Shown: positions 55,240-64,000 of the stretch, one piece after another
Position numbering within the stretch: the stretch's first letter is position 1
How the letters are laid out: each line of letters begins with the position of its first letter
Source of the DNA: Batillaria attramentaria
Lineage: Eukaryota > Mollusca > Gastropoda > Batillariidae
NCBI GenBank assembly: GCA_018292915.2
Contig: JACVVK020000005.1
Span: 2,705,001-2,769,000 of the forward strand
Direction: 5' to 3'
DNA: 64,000 bases
Position numbers and translations under genes: made by a program
Notes under the pieces: generated by a model
The model's input: the letters and a program-made list of their open reading frames with translations, nothing else
The model's database searches: none
Told to the model about the DNA's origin: nothing

Positions 55240-56000
55240 CCCAGAGCAGGAGCTATCCATTATTCATGGACCTTCTGGAAGTCATTTACTTGTTTCCAGT
55301 TTGAAGGTAATTGGATGAAGCAACCTTTGCGCACCACGCTATCAGTCGGAGTTGATAGCCAAAAGTTCACCCGGTCTCTGGCTTCAATTCGCCGCGAGTA
55401 ACTGATCCAAGGTCCGTCTTGTTGTTTTGTGCGGTATTGTTTGGAGGCCGGGTGGGCGCAAACTACGAATGGCTGTATGTATTGTTTTGTGATGCATAAA
55501 ATACTCTCTCTTTGCTGACGATTTCAGGTCACTGGTTGTGACTCAAACTTGACAGGTGCGTGTCCTTGAGAGAGACTCTCTGGAAAGGAACGTTGACAAA
55601 ATGGAAGGGAGAACAAACTGTAGAACGGCTGTTTGTTTGTTTGTTTGTTTGTTTGTTTGTTTTTCTTTCTTGCGTTCACTTTAAGTGCAGCCGAGAAAGG
55701 GTCATTCGTAACTTACCTGCTTCACCTACATGTATCTAGCGGCTTAATCGTCTTTTATTTTCCAGATCGGTTAAAATTTGTATACTCAGACTATTGCATA
55801 CTGACGGATTTTACTATGGAAAGATGGCGAGTCAGTTTTTCTTTTTCTTTTCTTTTCTTTTTTGAACAGAGTGTTTGTTTGTTTTTTAATTTCTGTTTTA
55901 ACATTAAGCAGAAGTGTGAGTGTTCTTCTAAATGTGCAATAAGCATTGAGATGGACACATTTGGACCCCATGAGATGGACCATGTTCTACGGTTACCTAG
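55240..56000. other. Unassigned sequence with TTTG repeat
   Basis: TTTG repeat at 55629-55662. No supported gene. Confidence 0.4.
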
Positions 56001-56001
56001 G

Positions 56002-56002
<1 letters not shown>

Positions 56003-56072
<70 letters not shown>

Positions 56073-56262
56073 TGTGTGTGTGTGTTGTCTTTACAGAACA
56101 TTTTTTGCGGTAGAGCGCTGGACTCTCGTATCGTGAGTTCGAATCCCAGGTGCGAGCCAAATAGTTTTGCGAACCTTTTGTTTTTTCTCCGTTGCCAAGT
56201 CTTTGATATATCACCCTTCTGTGGTGGAAAAGGACGTTAAAACCCTAAACACCCACCCACCC
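56003..56262 (+). mobile_element. GT microsatellite then diverged SINE A
   Basis: GT 56003-56088. Then a SINE A whose A-box end is lost (GCGGTAGAGCGCTGGACTCT), with B box GAGTTCGAATCCC and tail GTGGTGGAAAAGGACGTTAA. Confidence 0.85.
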
Positions 56263-56264
56263 TT

Positions 56265-56775
56265 AGGAACCTGGGTTGCCCGCCTGGCAGGGCGATGGAC
56301 AGTTAATGTTCTGGCTGGATGCTAAAACAGTTTCCAGGATTTTCCCGAATTGATGTCATCGAATGTTTTGACAAGGGGCGTTAAACCCCAAATTAGCCAG
56401 TTACCCAACCAAGACCAAAAACTCTTCCTTGAGGGGCAACGGCCATTTTCTTTTATCCTCGGAGCCTCCCCCCCCCCCCCCCAAAAAAAAAAAAAAAAAA
56501 AAATCCTTGATTTGACATGTCACTTCCGCTAGTGTTCATTGATGAATTATTAAGGCCGGTGGGTACACGCTGTCCTCCACAAGATTGTCGTTTTTTAACG
56601 GTAGCTCGCCACCCTTCACTATCGACCCGGAGTGTTTCCAGGCCCTCCTGTCTTGAGTTCCACCACCCCAGTGCACGTGCGGCCCGCTAGCGCGTGTTTT
56701 AGAATTCCAAACAGCTGTTGTTTTTTTTTTGTTTATTGTTGTTGCTTTGGGTTGTTTGTTTGTTTGTTTGATTGT
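56265..56775. other. Unassigned sequence
   Basis: C run then A run near 56469-56503; TTTG repeats 56745-56790. No gene seen. Confidence 0.4.
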
Positions 56776-56789
56776 TTTCTTTTGTTTTT

Positions 56790-57085
56790 GTGCTGCCCCA
56801 ACACTTTCCCAGCTCCAGTGGCGTTCCCCACAGGATCTGGATGGAAGCCACGGAGGGCTCAGAAGATGGGGTACTTTTTATTGCATGATAACTGAATGAA
56901 GACGAGGATGATGGTCTAATGTTGCTATGGAGGTCCGTTTGGTTTGCGACTGCGGGAAAGGGCCGCATTCCACGCTTCTCGTCATAATTAAACCCGGCGT
57001 TACTCAAGCCGGGGAACTACGACACCTGCGGTGCCCGCCGTGTAATCGTCCACATGATGAGATGTGTCATACCAAACAACTGCTG
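56790..57085 (-). mobile_element. SINE C, head-truncated
   Basis: Tail GCTGCCCCAACACTTTCCC through GGGCCGCATTCCACGCTT to GTGCCCGCCGTGTAATCGTC; stops before the CCCGTGAAGTGG block. Confidence 0.85.
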
Positions 57086-57089
57086 AGGG

Positions 57090-58060
57090 CCGTCGGAGAG
57101 GACTGGTTCTATCCTAGCCCTCTTGTCGTCCTGCCCCCGCTCAAATAGTTGGTTGATTGGGTATGCGGCCTATCCTAGCCACACGCCAACCTCAAGTCTG
57201 GTGACTGGTTGTTGGCTGACAGGACAGTTTGAAAATAGAGAGAGAGAATGCATGACAGGAATCGGTTACGATATACCCCGCATCTAAATATTCATCGTTA
57301 ACCACGTCTCCGATCACCATAAGAGACGTGAACGTGACAAAAAATCTCGGTTGAGTGCAGCCACTTTTGTGGAACATGCTAACAGTTATATTAGAACAGT
57401 CGAACAGCAGCGTCGTCAACAGATATGTACAGCTTGTCCCCCCCCCCCCCCCAAATAAAAAAAAAATAAAATAAATAAAATAAAATAAAATAAAAAAAAT
57501 AAAAAAAGAAAAAAAGAAAAAAATATTTAAAAAAATGAAAAAAATGGCGGCACGTAAAATGGAAGTGACGTTAGTTCGGATTTCCCGTAACTGACTCGGT
57601 TATGACCGACTCGTCTTCAGGGCTGGTCGTTCAGGCATAATCAAGAATGAAGTCACCAGTGTCAGAGGAATAACATTGTGTTGTTTTTGAAAATAGGCTG
57701 TGGCCGGTGACGTGGAAAACCAGAAATACTCTCGTACGCACCAGAGTGAATAGCAAGGTGAAGGTTTGCACATAAAGTAGCGCTTAGCGGCAGCAGGCTT
57801 TCACCGCTTCGTCCTTCAGCACTGCGGCGCCATGGGTGTTTCAGGAAAGATGGATATGCGCGCCGAGGAGAAGTCTGCCATACCATACCATACCATACCA
57901 TACCATGCCAAAAGTGTCGTCATAACCGAGTATTATTATGTGTACATGGGAACGACTGTTTGGGTTTCGCAAACTGGTTCGCCCCTCTTCTCTGTTGTTC
58001 TTTTGATCTTGCTTTGAACTGGTGGTTCGTTTGCTGTTCTTAACACATGGAGGGAACATC
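57090..58060. other. Unassigned sequence with A-rich tract
   Basis: C run and A-rich TAAAA repeats (57438-57540) and TACCA repeats (57879-57906). No exon supported. Confidence 0.4.
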
Positions 58061-58070
58061 TTACAATTTG

Positions 58071-58197
58071 TGTGTGTGCGTGCGTGCGTGCGTGCGGTCG
58101 TGTGTGTGTGTGCTTGTGCGTGTGTGTGTGTGCTTGTGCTTGTGCGTGTGTGTGTGTGTTTGTGCGTGCGTGCGTGCGTGCATGCGTGCGTGCGTGC
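58071..58197. repeat. GT/GTGC microsatellite
   Basis: GT, CGTG and TTGTGC repeats. Reading frames give Val-Cys-Ala repeats only. Confidence 0.95.
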
Positions 58198-58498
58198 CAA
58201 TTTTCCTTGCCGCACCTCTTGTCTCTTCTTTACATGGACCCACCTCTTTCTTCCATTGTTTCTCTCGTTCCTGACCGTGGGATTTCTTCAGATTACAAGT
58301 GCGAGTGTACTCAGACGGTAACGCAATAGCGACACCCAGAATGGGGAGCGGCCAGTGGTGCAGTCACTAAAGACTATAATCTGAAAAGTCTCAGACGGAA
58401 ACCGGATGCTGTTTTAGACAAAGACCTTAAAACGTTGAAGGAAACAAACAAAACAATTGCAACGATACTTTGTCGGCGTACACATTTTTGGACGTGTA

Positions 58499-58677
58499 AT
58501 GTGACGATGATGATGATGACTACAACGACAACAGTGACGACCACGTCTACGACGAAAATGACAACTACGACAATGACGACGACGACAACGACGATGATGA
58601 TGAATCACATTTCTGCTGCGCAATTTTTGACAGTCAACTCATGTGCATTCATACATCACTGACACGCACATGATGAT

Positions 58678-58708
<31 letters not shown>

Positions 58709-58742
58709 ACAACGACGACGACGACAATGATGATGATGATGA
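58499..58742. repeat. GAC/GAT trinucleotide arrays
   Basis: Two blocks of GAT/GAC/ACG triplets (58499-58610 and 58669-58742) with unique sequence between. Confidence 0.93.
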
Positions 58743-58749
58743 TACAACA

Positions 58750-59270
58750 CAGACTGAGTGCTCATGGCTTTTGGGGAATGGTCTGGAAAAAATGACAGGA
58801 AAAACTCTGTTGTGGAAATAACCTTTCCACAAACACGATCCCAGAATTGGAAACTGCTATTGTTTGTTTAATGTTTCTTTTCCTGACCAAGAACACGGAC
58901 AACTCCCTCGGTCATCAACTTTGTGTAACCGATACGAACTCACTAATTCTGTTACACCCACTGTGGTTTCGGTTACAGTTACTCTTGTTACTCCTTCTGA
59001 AATTGCTTTTCTCTTTCAGCAACACTCCCAGATTGTACTGTTCCAATCCTTCATTTGTTTTTTCCCCAACCGGCTACTATCGTTTTACCATCTCCTTCAA
59101 TCAGTCTTTGCGTTTGAACTCATTGAAAAAAGTGTCTTGTGAAACACGAAACTTATATTTTTTTTTTTTTAAAGCGTCACGCCGTGGTGAAACTGACACG
59201 TTCTTCAGTTTCAATTCGATGAGTGGACGAATGAAAGCGTGTAATGAGATCGAACAGCGATTTTTTTCAA
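58750..59270. other. Unassigned sequence
   Basis: No supported gene. A 182-codon frame (58847-59395) runs on into SINE C and is not called. Confidence 0.4.
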
Positions 59271-59279
59271 TTGTGAGGA

Positions 59280-59777
59280 TTTTTTTTTTTTTTCTGCCAC
59301 TGACAACTCTTTGCCGGCTCCAGTGGTATTCCTCCGTGGTAATGGGTGAAATCCACGGAGGGCTCGGAAGCTGGGGCAATTTTTCTTATGCATGATGATG
59401 CAGATAAGGATGATGGTAAGATGATGCTATGGAGGTCCGTGTGGTTTGGGACTGCGGGACAGGGCCGCATTCCACGCTTCCTGTCATAAATATTCCGTAT
59501 ACGAGGCCCGGGAACTACGGCACCTGCGGTGCCGGCCGTGTAATCATCCACATCATAAGACGTGTCGTACCAAGGAAAGCACCCCCAAAGTCGCACCCGT
59601 GAAGTGGGTGAATCTCGGCTGTGTGGCAACAGCCTCCCCACTGGACCCATAGCAAACCCGCTCTGGGTAGGAGCCGACCTACGTACGTAGAACAATCCCG
59701 CTTGCCTCGGCTGGGACTCGAACCCGGGTCTCCCGGTCCATGGTCCGAAGTGCTAACCACAACACTACGGGGGCCGG
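59280..59777 (-). mobile_element. SINE C, full length
   Basis: 498 bp with complete head (B box CGGGTTCGAGTCCC), body and A tail. The target duplication TGTGAGGA lies at 59272-59279 and 59778-59785. Confidence 0.95.
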
Positions 59778-59904
59778 TGTGAGGAATCATTTTAGTGCTT
59801 TGCGTAACAGTTACACAGGAGAACGCTGACACCGGCATCTGTCGTGTACTCGATACGGGACATTACCAACAGACGTTATCCTCCGTTTCCTAAAATAAAT
59901 AAAT

Positions 59905-60223
59905 TCGGGTCGACCGTCGAGGGTAAATTCTCTCCGGGCACTCCGGCTTCCTCCTCTCTGCTTTGGAAAATGCTCAGCCCACAAAATTCAAAATTAATGC
60001 AATTCTGAAATTCCGAAACTTAAATTGCTGAGCTGGCCCTTCGCACCACAGGATTGTAATGACTGGTGTTCATGTCCAGTGTGTGAGAGAATGCGTGTGA
60101 TTCACGTCAGCGTGCGCGTTGGGCTTAGCTCGCTGCGCTTTGAGCCGAACATTTGGGATAAAGCGCCTATGTTAATGGGATTATCATCATCATCATCATC
60201 ATCATCATTATTATTATTATTAT
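59905..60223 (+). mobile_element. SINE B, head-less
   Basis: Starts in the core (TTCTCTCCGGGCACTCCGGC) and runs to AAAGCGCCTATGTTAATGGG with an ATC then TTA tail. Confidence 0.88.
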
Positions 60224-60238
60224 ATAAAAGTGCGTGGG

Positions 60239-60381
60239 TGGGTGGGGGTGGGTGTTTGGGGGTTTAATGTCCTTTTCCACCACATAGGGTGATATCAAAG
60301 ACGGGGCAACGATGAAAAAGCCAGCACAAATATTTGGCCCCAGCCGGGATCGAACTCACGACCCAAGCATTAGCAAGTCCA
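60239..60381 (-). mobile_element. SINE A, 5'-truncated, after SINE B tail
   Basis: Perfect 15-bp target duplication ATAAAAGTGCGTGGG at 60224-60238 and 60382-60396. It is truncated just beyond the B box and inserted at the very end of the preceding SINE B tail. Confidence 0.95.
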
Positions 60382-60537
60382 ATAAAAGTGCGTGGGAGGG
60401 TGCAGCAATACCTCTTAGGCGTTCCTGGAGTTTTCAGGTTTCTTGTGACAAAAGAGCTTACTGAGGTAAGGCAACCCATCCCAGTCTTTAATCAGCTTCT
60501 TGTATACCACACTTTGAGTCATCGACATGGGTTTTTA

Positions 60538-60690
60538 GGCAAACCGCGGGGTGTAATTAAAATGGATGACAGTGTTTCCGGTGCTACTCCGCGGCTTCAA
60601 AAGTAGCACTGCCACGACAGAGTGTTTCCAAACAGTAGCACCGAGTGTTTCCTTTTTTTAAGTTTGAGTAGCACCGAGTGCTTCCAACGC
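60538..60690 (-). repeat. Repeat K, with short internal echoes
   Basis: The minus strand reads GGAGTAGCACCGGAAACACT then ATCCATTTTAATTACACC. Then GTAGCACCGAGTGTTTCC and GTAGCACCGAGTGCTTCC recur on plus at 60641 and 60667. Confidence 0.75.
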
Positions 60691-60766
60691 ACTTCGTTCT
60701 GTCGACGTGAAACTGGGAAAGGGGCCGTTTATGAACCATCCAACCACGTTGACTAACGCGGTACTA

Positions 60767-60995
60767 CAGACTTCAACATAAGTCAAGGACCACTTGCAAA
60801 TTTGGCTAAAATTCCTGAAAGATGTCAGTGCAGCACATGGTGGTTTTTCAGCTTCAGAAAGCTTTGCAGGATGCATTGTTAACCCTTTAACACTTTCACA
60901 GCAAAAAAATGTTGAAAGATTCCTTGATCTCAATTTTTGTGAATTCTTAAAAATTAGACCTGTCTGTCAAGGTCCTTGACTTATGTTGAAGTCTG
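60767..60995. mobile_element. Tc1/mariner-type MITE, 229 bp
   Basis: The terminal inverted repeat CAGACTTCAACATAAGTCAA plus GGACC is perfect at both ends. It is bounded by TA at 60765-60766 and 60996-60997. No transposase. Confidence 0.93.
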
Positions 60996-61059
60996 TACAA
61001 TACACAGACGTGTACCGCATGCGCACATTGCACAGGTGAGAGCAATCAGCGACAAAACA

Positions 61060-61405
61060 TCTGAAGCGGGTTAGCACCAAAAACACCTACGACCATTTTA
61101 ATTGCACCTCGTCTACTGACTCTTCTCTATGTTAGAGACAGGGAGTTCAATTCAATTCAATTCAGTTCAAAAAACTTTATTGTCTGTTTAAGAGAGAAGC
61201 TAAAGCAGACAATCTTCTTTGGCCTCACATGATGCTTTGCCACAGATAAGATAAAGTCAAGTCATTACAGATCTTGATGTAGAACTTAAAGGTAAAATAG
61301 GGTTAAACGTTAACTTGAAAATCAAACAAACTTCACAAAACAATTTAAAACAAATAAACGTAAATACTCTCAAACTCTAAAACTGTTTAACGAGAAAAAC
61401 AAATC
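61060..61405 (-). mobile_element. Repeat K and LINE-like 3' tail
   Basis: K at 61063-61110. The minus strand of 61145-61215 reads AGACAATAAAGTTTTTTGAA then TTGAA repeats, a typical retroposon 3' end. The sequence behind it (61215-61405) may be the body but shows no frame. Confidence 0.6.
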
Positions 61406-61408
61406 AGT

Positions 61409-61415
61409 CTCTCTC

Positions 61416-61478
<63 letters not shown>

Positions 61479-61538
61479 ATCTATCTATATCTATCTATAT
61501 CTATCTATATCTATCTATATCTATCTATCTATCTATCT
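61409..61538. repeat. CT, CTAT microsatellite
   Basis: CT run followed by ATCT and a TATATCTATC period. Confidence 0.97.
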
Positions 61539-61773
61539 CCTTCCTCCACGCACACAAACACAGAGTTGTACGTAGTATTAGCCAATTACTTAGTACCTGG
61601 CCACCCACAGTCAATACATTTACATGGGAGCAGGTACTACACACGTACCAGGATCCGTGGTTATGGACTGGTCAGATCTGTCCATCTACATTTGCACGCA
61701 TTCATTGGCTCAATGCACTGACAGGAACAGTGCTGCGGTAGTGCGTGTATAGAACTCTGATTACGGAGTGGCC

Positions 61774-62027
61774 ATCATCATCATTAGCTTGCTTTACGTC
61801 CTATGGCTTTTGGCCCTTAAGGACAAGTTGTTCCTGGCGTGTGACTTTGGCTGCTTGGCTAGGCGAGTGTCTTTGGGGTGTGTGAGGGCTGATTTGCTTA
61901 GCTTTGGGCGACGTCAGAGGATCTCTGCTTGGCTTTTAGGTGCCTGGTCTGGGTTTGTTTTTCAGTGCCTCAGTCTGTTCTGTCATCCGTACTTTTGCCT
62001 TTTAGATTATCACTGGGGTGTCCCCCA
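61774..62027 (-). mobile_element. Retroposon J, 254-bp copy
   Basis: Perfect 10-bp target duplication CGGAGTGGCC at 61764-61773 and 62028-62037. On the minus strand it ends GGACGTAAAGCAAGCTAATG then ATG repeats, as at 36524-36614, but extends about 160 bp further 5'. The 118-codon plus-strand frame through it is antisense to the element and not a gene. Confidence 0.9.
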
Positions 62028-62167
62028 CGGAGTGGCCGGGTCTCTCGAACTATTCGTACACTCGGTGCACTGCAACAAAGGTGTCCGGTGTCCAGAGTGT
62101 ACGGCTCAAATGCGGAGTGTGTAACTCTGGTTCTCTGTAAACAGAGCGAGACTGTCATTATCTGTCG

Positions 62168-62653
62168 CAGGGGAGCCGGGATAGTCGAATGGGTAGAGCG
62201 CTGGACTCTCAAAGCTCGGGTCGTGAGTTTGAATCCTGGCTGGGGCCAAATATTTCGGTGGTCTAGTGGTTAAGACTTAGTCACCAATGCGAGAGGTCAG
62301 GTTCGAGTCCCACTCGGGGCGATGAATTTTTCTTTCTCGTATGTGGCGCCGTTCATTCATGGTCAGGCCGACCGTCGGGGGTTCTCTCCGGGTACTCCGG
62401 CTTCCTCCCCGTCTGCTTTGGAAATGTTAAGCCCACAAAATTAAAAAATAAATGCAATTCTAAAAATTCCGAAACTTAAATTGCTGAGCTGGCCCTTCGC
62501 ACCACAGGATTGTAATGTCTTTATGTCCAGTGTGTGAGAGCATGCGTGTGATTCACGTCAGCGTGCGTGTTGGGTTTAGCTCGCATTGCTTTGAGCCAAA
62601 ATATTTGGGATAAAGCGCCTATATTAGTGCGCTTATTATTATTATTATTATTG
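62168..62653 (+). mobile_element. Chimeric SINE A/SINE B
   Basis: 62168-62252 is the SINE A head (AGTCGAATGGGTAGAGCG, B box, GGGGCCAAATATTT). It joins without spacer to the SINE B head at CGGTGGTCTAGTGG, and SINE B continues complete to its TTA tail. Both parts have the same orientation. Confidence 0.88.
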
Positions 62654-62659
62654 AGATGA

Positions 62660-63045
62660 ATCTCATTTTTACGCAAGAGCTATGATCCGTACACACTGAC
62701 CCCTCGTGCGCGCCTACCTAGTAAATAATCGAGAACTAACGACTGCGCCCAACATCATGGATTTTTTGTGCTCTGTTTCAGTCAGTCAAACCCCGTCAAC
62801 ACCGGACATGTGATGTACCGTCGTTGTGGCCCGAGTCAAGAACTACCTCAGCTCGCGGAGTTTAACCAGTTCATCGTGGAGAATCTGCGTGGAACTTAAA
62901 CACAAGAGATCCAACGCTTTATGGCTGTCCGACTTGATCAGCTGATGGAAGGAACTGCTCTGGCGGACAACGATCACAGGATGTTGCTCTGTTGACCATG
63001 TAAGTTGGACGTTGGATTCTTGTTTTGTGAAAATGTGTGACAATT
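62660..63045. other. Unassigned sequence
   Basis: No supported gene or repeat. Confidence 0.4.
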
Positions 63046-63049
63046 TGCA

Positions 63050-63330
63050 TCACCACTGAAGATACCTAGACAGTGACAGCGTCTGTAATGCTGGCACTGA
63101 GCCAACAGAAAGCGTACTCGATGGCTCGGCGACCAAAATGAGAGCTCCGGTAGTGTAGCATCAGTCGTAGAATTTGAATGTTCGACCGCTGGCGCAAAGC
63201 GTAAACAACGTTGTATCACATTAAGAGCTGTACTAATCATCAAGTTAGAGTATTTCGAGCGTACAGGCGCACTCACGAGCCAAACTGTTCCAAAACATAA
63301 GCTTTAGCAAATATGGAGTTAGCCCGTTTA
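63050..63330. repeat. Dispersed repeat P, copy 2 (empty site)
   Basis: Matches 32402-32880 without the SINE A insertion; the unduplicated target reads CACATTAAGAG. Confidence 0.85.
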
Positions 63331-64000
63331 AAAAGTCTACGCCTCAATATCACTACGTGTGTCGACAGACCTGCGGTTTCACGGCCAACAGCACAACGCG
63401 TCGTTCTCTGCTTTACTGCACGGGATGTAACCACAGACGTATAGATCTAGATCTATACGTCGATGGATGTAACTGACGTGGTGGTTTGAAGGTGTCGAAT
63501 GAGACATAGAGCTTACATGATTAGTTCGAGTGGTTTACGGCGAAAGACTAACCCCGAAATGATTCGATTCAGTGTTTGTGTAGCTACCGAGCCTCCAGAT
63601 TTTAGCAGGTCAGAAATCTCCATTTCAAGACCACTGACCGATGACGTAACTGGAGTGTGTTTTTGTGAACTCGTAAACCACTGAGTGGGTCAAGTTATGG
63701 AAGGCCATAACTCACACTTTCGCTCTCTGTTTCCTTACTATTTTCGGACGTAAAGCACTCATAGTTAACTCACTGAAAGTTTGCACTGGCGAGTGGTGTA
63801 AAACTCAGAAAACCTGCGACAGCGATAGTTATTTCGATACACACTCCTCCTCAACATCGGTTTTACCCCCCCAGAATAATCAATGTTAGAGAACCGCAAC
63901 GCGTTTACCGCTCGTCATGCAAATAAATACACGTTATACATCGCGCCGATATTTAACAACAGGAAAAACTAATACTGATGACAGCCAGGGTACTGGTACC
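63331..64000. other. Unassigned sequence
   Basis: Mostly single-copy; a small palindrome TATAGATCTAGATCTATA lies at about 63441-63458. No gene supported. Confidence 0.4.

Noticed and set aside
59280..59395. Part of a 182-codon frame (58847-59395) as a transmembrane protein
   Set aside because: Hydrophobic stretches come from T-rich sequence, and the last third lies in SINE C.

Overview
This is 64 kb of repeat-rich invertebrate nuclear DNA, most likely from a marine mollusc and probably a gastropod. I infer this from very dense AC/GT, AG/CT and CAA/TTG microsatellites, four or more families of tRNA-derived SINEs with A and B boxes, and the absence of operons, long reading frames or rRNA. I cannot name the species. 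No complete protein-coding gene is visible. The long reading frames are microsatellite translations (Thr-His, Cys-Val, Ser-Leu or Arg-Glu repeats) or run through SINEs.

The protein signals I can support are two dead LINE reverse-transcriptase C-termini (3925-4125 plus; 41097-41350 minus, frameshifted) and one plausible 3'-terminal exon with splice acceptor, stop codon and AATAAA signal (49600-50145, plus). Two short possible first exons (15992 and 26551) are weaker.

The window is mainly a record of transposition. SINE A (about 170 bp, tRNA-Arg-like head, tail ending in CCCA repeats) occurs about 30 times, many copies with clear target-site duplications (TSDs). SINE B (about 400 bp, tail ending in TTA repeats), SINE C (about 500 bp, A tail) and SINE D (nested in C) are rarer. 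Their heads differ, but B and D share a central block. SINE B shares its 3' end with the L2/CR1-like LINE fragment at 41 kb, its likely mobilising partner. DNA-transposon relics include a 1.69-kb foldback element inserted in a SINE A (7253-8945), two Tc1/mariner-type MITEs with TA duplications (14.7 and 60.8 kb), a TAA-flanked MITE (35.9 kb), a TTAA-flanked foldback element (36.4 kb), a GGGCCC-ended element (10.7 and 41.5 kb) and a palindromic element (13.9 and 30.0 kb).

By region: 0-10 kb holds SINEs, a LINE tail, the foldback element and a 62-bp minisatellite grown from SINE B. 10-19 kb holds dispersed repeat F split by SINE B, nested SINEs C/D, the first mariner MITE and a decayed 144-bp tandem array. 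19-31 kb holds a purine-rich degenerate array, GT/AC tracts and a TCAC minisatellite. 31-38.3 kb holds SINEs, a 1.9-kb 46-bp minisatellite with a 138-bp higher-order repeat, a four-layer nested transposon locus and a long hairpin with a hammerhead-like motif. 38.3-49 kb holds scattered SINEs, the LINE remnant and a 15-bp array. 49-64 kb holds the candidate terminal exon, SINEs inside CT/GA tracts, a second full F repeat, the second mariner MITE and a chimeric SINE A/B.
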